34,403 nt of DNA from an uncultured Clostridia bacterium (GTDB lineage: Bacteria; Bacillota; Clostridia; Christensenellales; CAG-1252), in NCBI GenBank assembly GCA_946625545.1, contig CAMOTC010000007.1, positions 1 through 34,403 of the forward strand, read 5' to 3'. The notes under the pieces are model-generated. The model was not told the origin of the DNA. It worked only from the letters and a program-made list of their open reading frames with translations, and did no database searches. Positions 17,116-23,826 of this stretch are shown piece by piece (the stretch's first letter is position 1; the number at the start of each line of letters is the position of its first letter). Both the position numbers and the translations under genes were made by a program.

Positions 17116-18356
17116 TTGCGCACCTGACCTTCGCCGACGACGACGTATTTCTCGCTGGTGAGCTGTTTCAGACCGAGAGGTCCGCGTGCGTGGAGCTTCT
17201 GCGTGCTGATCGCCATCTCTGCGCCGAATCCGTACTCGAAGCCATCGGTAAAACGGGTGCTCGCATTCACGTAAACAGCGGCGGAGTCCACACCGATCTT
17301 GAATGCCTCGATCGCCTCGTTGCTCGAGGAAATGATCGCATCACTGTGGTGGGTGCCGTATTTATTGATGCGTTCGATCGCTTCTTTATAGCCGCTGACC
17401 ACCTTGACGGAGAGAACGAGACCGAGGTGCTCCTCGTAGTAGTCTTCCTCAGTGGCGAGCTCCGCCATCGGATAGATGCGGCAAGTCTCGGTACAGCCGA
17501 GGATACGCACCCCCTGCTTGGAGAGTCTGTCGAGGCTCTTTGTCAGGAAGGGAGCGGCGATCGCTCTGTCCACGATCAACTGCTCGGTCGCATTGCAGAC
17601 CGAGGGACGGCTGACTTTGGCATTAAAGAGGACGTTGTCCGCCATCTTGAGATCGGCGGTCTTTTCCACGTAAGTATGGCAATTTCCGCCTGCAGAAGCG
17701 ATCACGGGGACCGCGGCATTCTCGAGGACGTACTTCTTGAGACCTTCGCCCCCGCGAGGGATCACGACGTCCACGGTGTCAGACTGCTTCAAAAGCTCCG
17801 CAGTGACTTCACGATCGGGCTCTGCGAGGAACTGCAATACGTTTGCGTCGTAGCCGCCCTTAACGAGAGCGTTCTTCATCGCGTTGAAGATCGCGAGGTT
17901 GGAATTGATCGCTTCTCTGCTGCCGCGAAGCACGACGGCATTCCCGCTCTTGATCGCAAGAGCCGCGGCGTCTGCCGTGACGTTGGGACGCGCCTCATAG
18001 ATGATCGCGATCACACCGAGGGGGGCGCGCACCTTGGAGATCTGCAGTCCATTCGGAAGGGTCCATTTATCGGTGACCTCACCGACGGGATCGGGGAGCT
18101 CCGCCACCGCCATAATGCCGTCGATCATCTGTCTGATACGACTCTTATAGAGGGTGAGCCTGTCGATAAAGGTATCCTCCTTGCCGTTCTGTTTTGCGGC
18201 AAAGATATCGTCGTTATTCGCGACGAGGATCTCCTCCATCTCGTCCCCGATGCCATTCGCCATCGCGATGAGCATCGCCTTCTTTTCCGTAGGGGTAAAT
18301 GTCGCCAGGCGATAAGACGCCTCTTTCGCCAAAGCACATACTTCTGCGGTCGTCAT
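17112..18356 (-). CDS. proA: Gamma-glutamyl phosphate reductase
   Basis: ProA reduces gamma-glutamyl phosphate to glutamate semialdehyde with NADPH, the second step of proline synthesis. The 414-residue aldehyde-dehydrogenase fold contains YEARPNVTADAAALAIKSGNAVVLRGS and catalytic Cys254 in RPSVCNATEQ. It also carries the C-terminal signature ASTRFTDGFEYGFGAEMAIST. Its usual partner proB is not here; instead it lies between yebC (2-base gap) and ruvC (4-base overlap). Its Shine-Dalgarno sequence is formed by the codons for the Glu-rich end of YebC. The enzyme looks intact; the odd point is its company. Confidence 0.96.
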   Translation of the reverse strand: MTTAEVCALAKEASYRLATFTPTEKKAMLIAMANGIGDEMEEILVANNDDIFAAKQNGKEDTFIDRLTLYKSRIRQMIDGIMAVAELPDPVGEVTDKWTLPNGLQISKVRAPLGVIAIIYEARPNVTADAAALAIKSGNAVVLRGSREAINSNLAIFNAMKNALVKGGYDANVLQFLAEPDREVTAELLKQSDTVDVVIPRGGEGLKKYVLENAAVPVIASAGGNCHTYVEKTADLKMADNVLFNAKVSRPSVCNATEQLIVDRAIAAPFLTKSLDRLSKQGVRILGCTETCRIYPMAELATEEDYYEEHLGLVLSVKVVSGYKEAIERINKYGTHHSDAIISSSNEAIEAFKIGVDSAAVYVNASTRFTDGFEYGFGAEMAISTQKLHARGPLGLKQLTSEKYVVVGEGQVRK

Positions 18357-18358
18357 TT

Positions 18359-19099
18359 TTATTCCTCCTCTTCTTCTTCGGGCAGGATCGCATTGTGGAA
18401 TACGTTCTGCACGTCGTCATTCTCCTCCAAACGATCGATCAAATTCAAGATCTTGGGGACAGCGGCTTCTTCCGGAGTGATGTAGTTCTCCGGGATCATC
18501 TCGATATCGCTGGAAAGGATCTTGAGTCCCTGCTTCTCGAGATTTTCACGTACGGCGGTATAGTCCTGCGGCAAGGAATAGATCTCATAGACCCCATCCT
18601 CGCTCTTGACGTCGTCAGCGCCCGCATCCAAGGCAAGGAGCATCAGCTCGTCCTCTTCGAGACCATCGGCGTCCACGACGATGAGTCCCTTCTTGCTGAA
18701 CATATAAGACACGCAGCCGGTATTGCCCATATTGCCGCCGAACTTATCAAATGCGCATCTGACGTCGCCTGCGGTACGGTTCTTATTATCCGTCAAGGTC
18801 TCAACGATGACCGCCACACCGCCTGCGGCATATCCCTCGTATGTGATCTCCTCGTAGTTGACTGCATTCAGCTCGCCCGACGCCTTCTTGATAGAACGCG
18901 AGATATTGTCGTTCGGCATATTAGCCGCCTTCGCCTTGGCGATGACGTCGCGCAAACGAGAGTTGCTGTCCGGGTTCGGTCCGCCCTGCTTGACGGCGAT
19001 CGCGAGCTCTCTGCCGATCTTCGTAAAGACGTTCGCCCTCGCGGCGTCGCCCTTTGCTTTCTTATTCTTGATGTTTGCCCATTTGCTGTGTCCGGACAT
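18359..19099 (-). CDS. YebC/PmpR family regulator or translation factor
   Basis: The 246 residues start [20 protein letters not shown], the near-invariant N terminus of the YebC/PmpR family (TIGR01033). [22 protein letters not shown] and [18 protein letters not shown] follow. Members were described as DNA-binding regulators, in some bacteria of ruvC, and more recently as helping ribosomes through proline-rich stretches. Adjacency to the ruv genes is a recurrent arrangement. A run of six Glu ends the protein, and its codons supply the ribosome site of proA. The ATG follows CAGGAGG at about 7 bases. Confidence 0.95.
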   Translation of the reverse strand: MSGHSKWANIKNKKAKGDAARANVFTKIGRELAIAVKQGGPNPDSNSRLRDVIAKAKAANMPNDNISRSIKKASGELNAVNYEEITYEGYAAGGVAVIVETLTDNKNRTAGDVRCAFDKFGGNMGNTGCVSYMFSKKGLIVVDADGLEEDELMLLALDAGADDVKSEDGVYEIYSLPQDYTAVRENLEKQGLKILSSDIEMIPENYITPEEAAVPKILNLIDRLEENDDVQNVFHNAILPEEEEEE

Positions 19100-19113
19100 A
19101 TATTGCCTCCTGA

Positions 19114-19875
19114 TTATTGCTTGAATTGATTACGTTCGAGAATATACATCGCCACGCCCGCGCTGACCGCCGCATTCAAGGACTCCATCGACTGCATCGG
19201 TATGGATAGTTTCCTGCCGATCGCCTTGATCTCGTCCGATACGCCATGCGCCTCATTGCCTACGACGAGAGCGTATTTGCCTTGCGGAACGTGAGCAAAA
19301 ATATTCTCGCCCATCATATCAAGTACCATTATATCATACTTTAGTGTATTTTTACTACACAAAAATTCGGTATTATCACAAAAACATAGATTAATCTTAA
19401 AAATCGCGCTCATACTCGCCCTGACCGCCTTTGGCGAATAGGGATCCGCACAGCCGATAAACACCGCCGTGCGGTAACCGGCGGCGACTGCCGTACGCAG
19501 TACGGCGCCGACATTTCCCGCGTCCGAGACGTGATCGAGGACGATGATCTTTTCGTCGTCAATGTCGGATATATCCGTATTTTTCGGCATTTCGACGACG
19601 GCGGCGATGCCTGCCGGGGTAACGGTATCGGACACGCGATCGTACAGTTCATCAGTGAGCACGATCTTTTCCGCATTGAAAAGATCCGTGATCTCACGGA
19701 AAGTATCCTCTTTGCTCTCCTTGACAAAGATCATCTTGACGCGATCCTTGCAAGGGATATCCTTGACGAGGTTCGCCCCTTCGGCGAGATAGCATCCCGA
19801 CGCTTTGCGCCCTTTCACCTCGAGGAGAGATCGAAAGAACTTTACTTTTTCATTGGATATACTCGTTATGACCAT
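19114..19875 (-). CDS. TrmH/SpoU-family RNA 2'-O-methyltransferase
   Basis: The 253-residue product has an N-terminal substrate-binding domain ([21 protein letters not shown]... [12 protein letters not shown]) and a knotted SPOUT methyltransferase domain. That domain carries [29 protein letters not shown] and [15 protein letters not shown]. It likely methylates a ribose in 23S rRNA or tRNA; the target cannot be decided. Position after infC-rpmI-rplT is typical for Clostridia. The start at 19875 matches family N termini, but no Shine-Dalgarno sequence precedes it and the rplT terminator lies directly upstream. A longer in-frame start (19974) would be inside the terminator and rplT, so it is rejected. 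Codons around 19320-19405 are strikingly AT-rich. Confidence 0.88.
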   Translation of the reverse strand: MVITSISNEKVKFFRSLLEVKGRKASGCYLAEGANLVKDIPCKDRVKMIFVKESKEDTFREITDLFNAEKIVLTDELYDRVSDTVTPAGIAAVVEMPKNTDISDIDDEKIIVLDHVSDAGNVGAVLRTAVAAGYRTAVFIGCADPYSPKAVRASMSAIFKINLCFCDNTEFLCSKNTLKYDIMVLDMMGENIFAHVPQGKYALVVGNEAHGVSDEIKAIGRKLSIPMQSMESLNAAVSAGVAMYILERNQFKQ

Positions 19876-19884
19876 ATCTATGAC

Positions 19885-19919
19885 AAAAAAAATGCTTTCG
19901 TTTGACAGAAAGCATTTTT
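19885..19919 (-). terminator. Intrinsic terminator of infC-rpmI-rplT
   Basis: AAAAATGCTTTC (19888-19899) pairs with GAAAGCATTTTT (19908-19919), 12 bp with an 8-base loop. On the minus strand the stem runs into a T tract. It lies 5 bases after the rplT stop. Confidence 0.88.
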
Positions 19920-19924
19920 GCATT

Positions 19925-20275
19925 TTAGAGAGCTGCCTTTGCCTGCTCGCAAAGTGCGGTGAATGCCGCCGCATCGTTGACTGCGAGGTCGGCGAGCACC
20001 TTACGGTTGAGGTTGATCTGGCTCTTCTTCAAGCCGTTCATGAATCTGCTGTAACTCAAGCCGTTCATTCTGGCCGCCGCGTTGATACGCGCGATCCAAA
20101 GCTTGCGGAAGTCGCCCTTCTTGTCCTTTCTGCCGATGTACGCATACATCTGGGACTTCATCACGGCTTCGCGAGAAACTCTGTAAAGCTTGCTCTTCGC
20201 GCCACGATATCCCTTGGCGAGCTTGAATATCTTTCTGCGTTTCTTTACTGCATTAACTGCTCTTTTGATTCTCAT
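19925..20275 (-). CDS. rplT: 50S ribosomal protein L20
   Basis: L20 binds 23S rRNA early in large-subunit assembly and represses its own operon through the leader RNA. The 116 residues begin [20 protein letters not shown] and contain [42 protein letters not shown]-type residues and [10 protein letters not shown]. The ATG follows GGGGAGG. It is the last gene of infC-rpmI-rplT and is followed closely by a terminator. Confidence 0.98.
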   Translation of the reverse strand: MRIKRAVNAVKKRRKIFKLAKGYRGAKSKLYRVSREAVMKSQMYAYIGRKDKKGDFRKLWIARINAAARMNGLSYSRFMNGLKKSQINLNRKVLADLAVNDAAAFTALCEQAKAAL

Positions 20276-20291
20276 ATTCTTACCTCCCCGA

Positions 20292-20486
20292 TTACTTCTG
20301 AATCATAGTCCTGATGGTCTTGGCTTGCGTCTCGGAAACATAGCCGCCCGCCCTGAGACCGCGCTTTCTCTTGGTCTCTTTCTTGGTAAGGATATGGTTT
20401 TTACCCTGCTTGCTTCTCTTTATCAATCCGTTCTTGGTTACGCGAAATCTCTTTCCTGCACCGCTGTGCGACTTTTGTTTTGGCAT
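20292..20486 (-). CDS. rpmI: 50S ribosomal protein L35
   Basis: The 64-residue, highly basic L35 begins [20 protein letters not shown] and contains [15 protein letters not shown], the family pattern. The ATG follows CGGAGG. It lies 16 bases before rplT and 19 after infC in the standard order, and is presumably co-regulated by L20. Confidence 0.98.
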   Translation of the reverse strand: MPKQKSHSGAGKRFRVTKNGLIKRSKQGKNHILTKKETKRKRGLRAGGYVSETQAKTIRTMIQK

Positions 20487-20505
20487 TTTGCCTACCTCCG
20501 ATAGT

Positions 20506-21012
20506 TTATTTTTTTGCAGGCGCGAGCTGCATCTTGATCGTGTTTCCTTCGATACTCGGTGCCTGCTCCATTACTGCGCCTTCGATTTTCTGAAAAAATT
20601 GTTCCATGACCTTCATGCCGAGCTCGGGACGTTTATTCTGCCTGCCGCGCATTCTGATCACGACACGCACCTTGTCTCCGTCGGCGATAAAGCCGTTCGC
20701 CCTTTTTGCCTTTACGTTGATGTCACCGACGTCGATCACGATACTGAGCTGGACCTCTTTGATCTTGACGATCTTTTGATTCTTCTTTGCTTCCTTTTCC
20801 TTCTTGATGGAATCGAAGCGGAATTTATCATAGTCCATTAGCTTGCAGATAGGCGGCGTGGACTGGGGGGCGATCTTTACGAGATCGAGTCCCTGCTCGT
20901 CGGCGATCTTCTGCGCATCGTATGCGCTCATCACGCCGAGGTTCTTTCCCTCTTGGTCAATGAGTGTGACCTGCCTGTCACGGATCTGCTCGTTGATTTG
21001 ATAGTCTTTGAT
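20506..21012 (-). CDS. infC: Translation initiation factor IF-3, predicted AUC start
   Basis: IF-3 binds the 30S subunit, prevents premature 50S joining and rejects poor start codons. The protein has the N domain (YQINEQIRDRQVTLIDQEGK), the linker and the C domain (VRVVIRMRGRQ, LGMKVMEQFF). The first in-frame ATG (20934 or 20937) or GTG would delete most of the N domain. Reading upstream, the frame is open to a TAG and offers no ATG, GTG or TTG. ATC at 21012-21010 lies 8 bases after GGAGG and gives 168 residues with normal N-terminal alignment. Rare AUU-type starts are known for infC and make its synthesis self-limiting. I therefore place the start at AUC. Confidence 0.9.
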   Translation of the reverse strand: MKDYQINEQIRDRQVTLIDQEGKNLGVMSAYDAQKIADEQGLDLVKIAPQSTPPICKLMDYDKFRFDSIKKEKEAKKNQKIVKIKEVQLSIVIDVGDINVKAKRANGFIADGDKVRVVIRMRGRQNKRPELGMKVMEQFFQKIEGAVMEQAPSIEGNTIKMQLAPAKK

Positions 21013-21125
21013 AACGACATCCTCCTATAAAAGAAATTGGGCAGAAGAACTGCCCAAAAATACCTTACGAGATATTTAAGAAACCCTGTGCAACGTACTG
21101 CTCGGGTGAGAAACAGTTCTACTTT
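21013..21125 (-). promoter_or_regulatory. L20-type attenuator leader of infC-rpmI-rplT
   Basis: The predicted 113-base leader ends in a terminator hairpin: TTGGGCAG and CTGCCCAA (21057-21037, 8 bp, 5-base loop) followed by TTTCTTTT, just before the infC ribosome site. Near the leader's 5' end AGAACTG (21120-21114) is perfectly complementary to CAGTTCT in the left arm and loop of that terminator, and wobble pairs extend the match. This gives mutually exclusive antiterminator and terminator folds. A third hairpin (AAATATC/GGTATTT) lies between. Position and design match the L20 leader of Bacillus, where excess L20 favours termination. I infer the ligand from context. Confidence 0.82.
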
Positions 21126-21131
21126 GGATTT

Positions 21132-21160
21132 ATAGTATCACCGCTGCCGCTTACTGTCAA
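21132..21160 (-). promoter_or_regulatory. Promoter of infC-rpmI-rplT
   Basis: TTGACA (21160-21155), a 17-base spacer and TACTAT (21137-21132), directly after the thrS stop. Predicted start is about 21125. Confidence 0.9.
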
Positions 21161-21172
21161 GCGTTTTGGTGA

Positions 21173-23107
21173 CTATTTCAAGATTTTTTCTCTGACGTCC
21201 TTTGCGAGCTTTTCGATAAAGGCGTCCACCGTCATCGCACCGAGATCGCCGTCAGAGCGATGTCTTACGCTGACCGTGCAGTTCTCCTTCTCCTTATCGC
21301 CGATGATCAACATATAGGGGACCTTTTGGAGCTGTGCTTCGCGGATCTTGTAACCTACCTTCTCACTGCGGGTATCGGACTCGGCGCGGAAACCGTAGGA
21401 CTGGAGCTTCTCGGTGAGAGCGATGACGTCCTCCGCCGTTCTGTCGGTCAGGCTGATCACCTTGACCTGCACGGGAGCGATCCAAGCGGGGAATGCACCT
21501 GCGTACTTCTCGATGAGCATCGCGAGGGTGCGCTCATAGCAACCGATACTACTGCGGTGAACGATATAGGGAGTCTTCTTGACGCCGTTCTCGTCCACAT
21601 AGGTCATCTCGAAACGAGCAGCGCTCGCAAAGTCGATCTGGATCGTGATGATGGTGTCTTCCTTACCATAGACGTTCTTTGCCTGCACGTCGAGCTTGGG
21701 GCCGTAGAAAGCCGCCTCACCCACCGCTTCGACATAGTCGATGCCGAGGTGATCGAGGATCTCCTTCATGAGTTTCTCCGTTCTCTCCCACTCGGGGGGA
21801 TTATCGATATACTTATCCGTATTCTTGGGATCCCACTTGCTGAAGCGGAAGGTCACGTCGTCACGCAAACCGAGGCAATTCAGGAAATAGTAGGAAAGAT
21901 CCAAGCATCTCTTGAACTCCCCTTCGACCTGCTCCGGAGTACAGATGATATGTCCATCGGAGAGGGTGAACTGTCTGACGCGGATCAAGCCGTGCATCTC
22001 GCCCGAAGCCTCGTTACGGAAAAGGGACGCCGTCTCCGCATAGCGGCACGGGAGATCGCGATAGCTCTTGATCCCGTTCTTATAGATCTGATACTGGAAG
22101 GGACAAGTCATCGGGCGAAGCGCGAGGACCTCTTCGTCCTTCTCTTCGTCGCCGATCACGAACATCTTGTCACGATAGTGATCCCAGTGACCAGAGATCT
22201 TATACAGGTCGTTCTTTGCCATCGAGGGAGTCCTCGTGATCATAAAGCCGCGACGCTCCTCCTCATCCTCCACGAAACGAGTGAGGATCTGCATCATCTT
22301 TGCGCCTTTCGGCATCAAGAGGGGGAGTCCCTGACCGATCGTATCCACAGTCATAAAGAGCTCGAGATCGCGGCCGAGCTTGTTATGGTCGCGTTTCTTT
22401 GCCTCCTCGAGCTTCACGAGATACTCCTCGAGAGCTGCCTTTTTATCAAAAGCGACGCCGTAGATACGGGTGAGCATCTTCTTTTTCGCATCGCCGCGCC
22501 AATAAGCGCCCGTGATGCTCGTCAACTTGACCGCCTTGATCATCCCCGTGCTCTTGAGGTGAGGACCGACGCACATATCCACGAAATCACCCTGATGGTA
22601 AAAGCTGATCTCCGCGCCCTTCGGGAGCTCCGAGATCATCTCGAGCTTATAGGGCTCGCCGAGCTTACGCATGAGAGCGGTAGCGCTCTTACGCGGCAAG
22701 ACCTCTCTCGTGATGGGGAGATTCGCCTTGATGATACGCTGCATCTCTTCCTCGATCTTTGCAAGGTCCTCCATCGTGGGAGGGGTGATGTATTCGATAT
22801 CATAGTAGAAACCGGTGTCGATCGCAGGACCGATCGCGAGCTTCGCGGTCGGATAGATGCTCTTGACCGCCTGCGCCATCACGTGAGCGGCGGTATGATT
22901 ATAGATGTGCTGACCTTCCTGATCCTTAAAGGTCAAGATCTGCACCTCGGCATCCTTATCCACGACGTAGGAGAGATCAACGGCTACGCCGTTCACCTTA
23001 CCCGCAAGCGCGGCACGATGAAGTCCTTCGCCGATATCAGCGGCGATCTGCTCCACGGTAACGGGAGAATCGTATTCCTTGACCGAATCCCTCAAATAGA
23101 TCTTCAT
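21173..23107 (-). CDS. thrS: Threonyl-tRNA synthetase
   Basis: ThrRS charges tRNA-Thr with threonine. The 644 residues comprise a TGS domain (MKIYLRDSVKEYDSP...), an editing domain with zinc-type HTAAH (NHTAAHVMAQAV), and the class II catalytic core. Motif 2 is RNEASGEMHGLIRVRQF; motif 3 is SIGCYERTLAMLIEKYAG. The anticodon-binding domain is at the C terminus. The ATG at 23107 follows AAGGAGG; an upstream in-frame start would add 20 residues translated from the T-box terminator region and is rejected. Expression is controlled by the T-box leader. It is one of the best-conserved genes of the window. Confidence 0.98.
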   Translation of the reverse strand: MKIYLRDSVKEYDSPVTVEQIAADIGEGLHRAALAGKVNGVAVDLSYVVDKDAEVQILTFKDQEGQHIYNHTAAHVMAQAVKSIYPTAKLAIGPAIDTGFYYDIEYITPPTMEDLAKIEEEMQRIIKANLPITREVLPRKSATALMRKLGEPYKLEMISELPKGAEISFYHQGDFVDMCVGPHLKSTGMIKAVKLTSITGAYWRGDAKKKMLTRIYGVAFDKKAALEEYLVKLEEAKKRDHNKLGRDLELFMTVDTIGQGLPLLMPKGAKMMQILTRFVEDEEERRGFMITRTPSMAKNDLYKISGHWDHYRDKMFVIGDEEKDEEVLALRPMTCPFQYQIYKNGIKSYRDLPCRYAETASLFRNEASGEMHGLIRVRQFTLSDGHIICTPEQVEGEFKRCLDLSYYFLNCLGLRDDVTFRFSKWDPKNTDKYIDNPPEWERTEKLMKEILDHLGIDYVEAVGEAAFYGPKLDVQAKNVYGKEDTIITIQIDFASAARFEMTYVDENGVKKTPYIVHRSSIGCYERTLAMLIEKYAGAFPAWIAPVQVKVISLTDRTAEDVIALTEKLQSYGFRAESDTRSEKVGYKIREAQLQKVPYMLIIGDKEKENCTVSVRHRSDGDLGAMTVDAFIEKLAKDVREKILK

Positions 23108-23146
23108 ATATTCCTCCTTTCGGCACACTTGGCGCCCTACTAGTAT
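23081..23146 (-). terminator. T-box-controlled terminator
   Basis: CCTTATGCG (23081-23073 on the transcript side) pairs with TGCGTAAGG (23166-23158), about 9 bp with two wobbles, around TTTAGA. CTTTTTATTTATA follows on the minus strand. It competes with the antiterminator containing the T-box sequence. The feature is best read as spanning 23146-23181. Confidence 0.85.
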
Positions 23147-23337
23147 AAATAAAAAGCCCTTACGCATCTAAACGCATAAGGACGACTGTTGCCGCGGTTC
23201 CACCTTATTTGAGCATAAAATGCCCCACTTTCTATGAAAATACTCGCCGAACGGTGGTACCACAAAGCGGCAAACGCTTCGCTCTCAGCAAATGCGAAAC
23301 TCTCTGGAGAATGCTTGTGCTCTGCGACATGTCCGTT
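23108..23337 (-). promoter_or_regulatory. T-box riboswitch of thrS
   Basis: The leader carries the T-box sequence AAGGTGGAACCGCGG (23206-23192). Stem I is closed by AACGG (23337-23333) with CCGTT (23254-23250). Just inside the 3' side lies ACC followed by A (23258-23256), a threonine codon where the specifier is expected. Uncharged tRNA-Thr would pair with the specifier and, through its 3' end, with the UGGA of the T-box, favouring the antiterminator. The 5' end of stem I is only 8 bases from the encoded CCA of tRNA-Leu. Confidence 0.95.
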
Positions 23338-23345
23338 CCATGTCA

Positions 23346-23431
23346 TGGTGCCGAAGGCGGGACTCGAACCCGCACGGAGTTGCCCCCGAGGGATTTTAAG
23401 TCCCTTGCGTCTACCATTCCGCCACTTCGGC
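23346..23431 (-). tRNA. tRNA-Leu (anticodon UAA)
   Basis: The acceptor GCCGAAG/CTTCGGC, the anticodon arm GGGACTTAAAATCCC with TAA, a long variable arm, and the T arm GCGGG-TTCGAGT-CCCGC are all intact. The discriminator is A and CCA is encoded. The long variable arm is expected for a leucine tRNA. The T-loop is canonical, unlike in the two neighbours. Confidence 0.96.
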
Positions 23432-23437
23432 TCTAAT

Positions 23438-23512
<75 letters not shown>

Positions 23513-23567
23513 ATAACGCTATATAATATGTTTCGCACGCGAAGGGCGTCACATAAAAGCCAACTTC

Positions 23568-23630
23568 TGGAGCGGGAGACGGGATGCCCGATATCTCGGG
23601 GACCTCCGATTCTCTCCGGTTCGGTCCCGC
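23568..23630 (-). pseudogene. Decayed tRNA-Gly-like remnant or attachment scar
   Basis: The 18 bases tggagcgggagacgggat at 23568-23585 exactly repeat the 3' end of the intact tRNA-Gly at 23690-23707, including CCA and the discriminator. Upstream on the minus strand GCGGGA (23630-23625) can pair with TCCCGC to make a 6-bp acceptor-like stem, giving a 63-base unit. No anticodon arm or normal T-loop remains, so it cannot be a working tRNA. It is either a degenerate second tRNA-Gly or a scar of integration at the tRNA. Confidence 0.6.
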
Positions 23631-23689
23631 GGCGGGTCTGATGCTACGCATCTATTACTACGCAATCGAATCCCTACCGAGTAGACCTT

Positions 23690-23764
23690 TGGAGCGGGAG
23701 ACGGGATTCGGACCCGCGACATTTGCCTTGGCAAGGCAACGCTCTACCACTGAGCCACTCCCGC
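23690..23764 (-). tRNA. tRNA-Gly (anticodon GCC)
   Basis: Acceptor GCGGGAG/CTCCCGC, D arm GCTCAGTGGTAGAGC, anticodon arm TTGCC-TTGCCAA-GGCAA with GCC, discriminator T and an encoded CCA. The T-loop reads TCCGAAT, so position 55 is C rather than U, as in the neighbouring tRNA-Cys. It is the first gene of the tRNA operon, about 8 bases after the predicted transcription start. Confidence 0.96.
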
Positions 23765-23778
23765 GCGAATGCTCTATT

Positions 23779-23807
23779 ACTATATCAAATAACGACGACT
23801 TTGGCAA
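23779..23807 (-). promoter_or_regulatory. Promoter of the tRNA operon (probably also thrS)
   Basis: TTGCCA (23807-23802), a 17-base spacer and TATAGT (23784-23779). Predicted start is about 23772. No other promoter is visible before the thrS T-box. Confidence 0.8.
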
Positions 23808-23826
23808 CCGTTTTTTTGAAAAAAAG

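Noticed and set aside
20506-20934. infC starting at the internal ATG
   Set aside because: This would remove the conserved IF-3 N domain, which is encoded in frame upstream behind a strong ribosome site.
23810-23826. Terminator after fakA
   Set aside because: Only an A7/T7 palindrome without a GC stem is present, so it is not a convincing intrinsic terminator.
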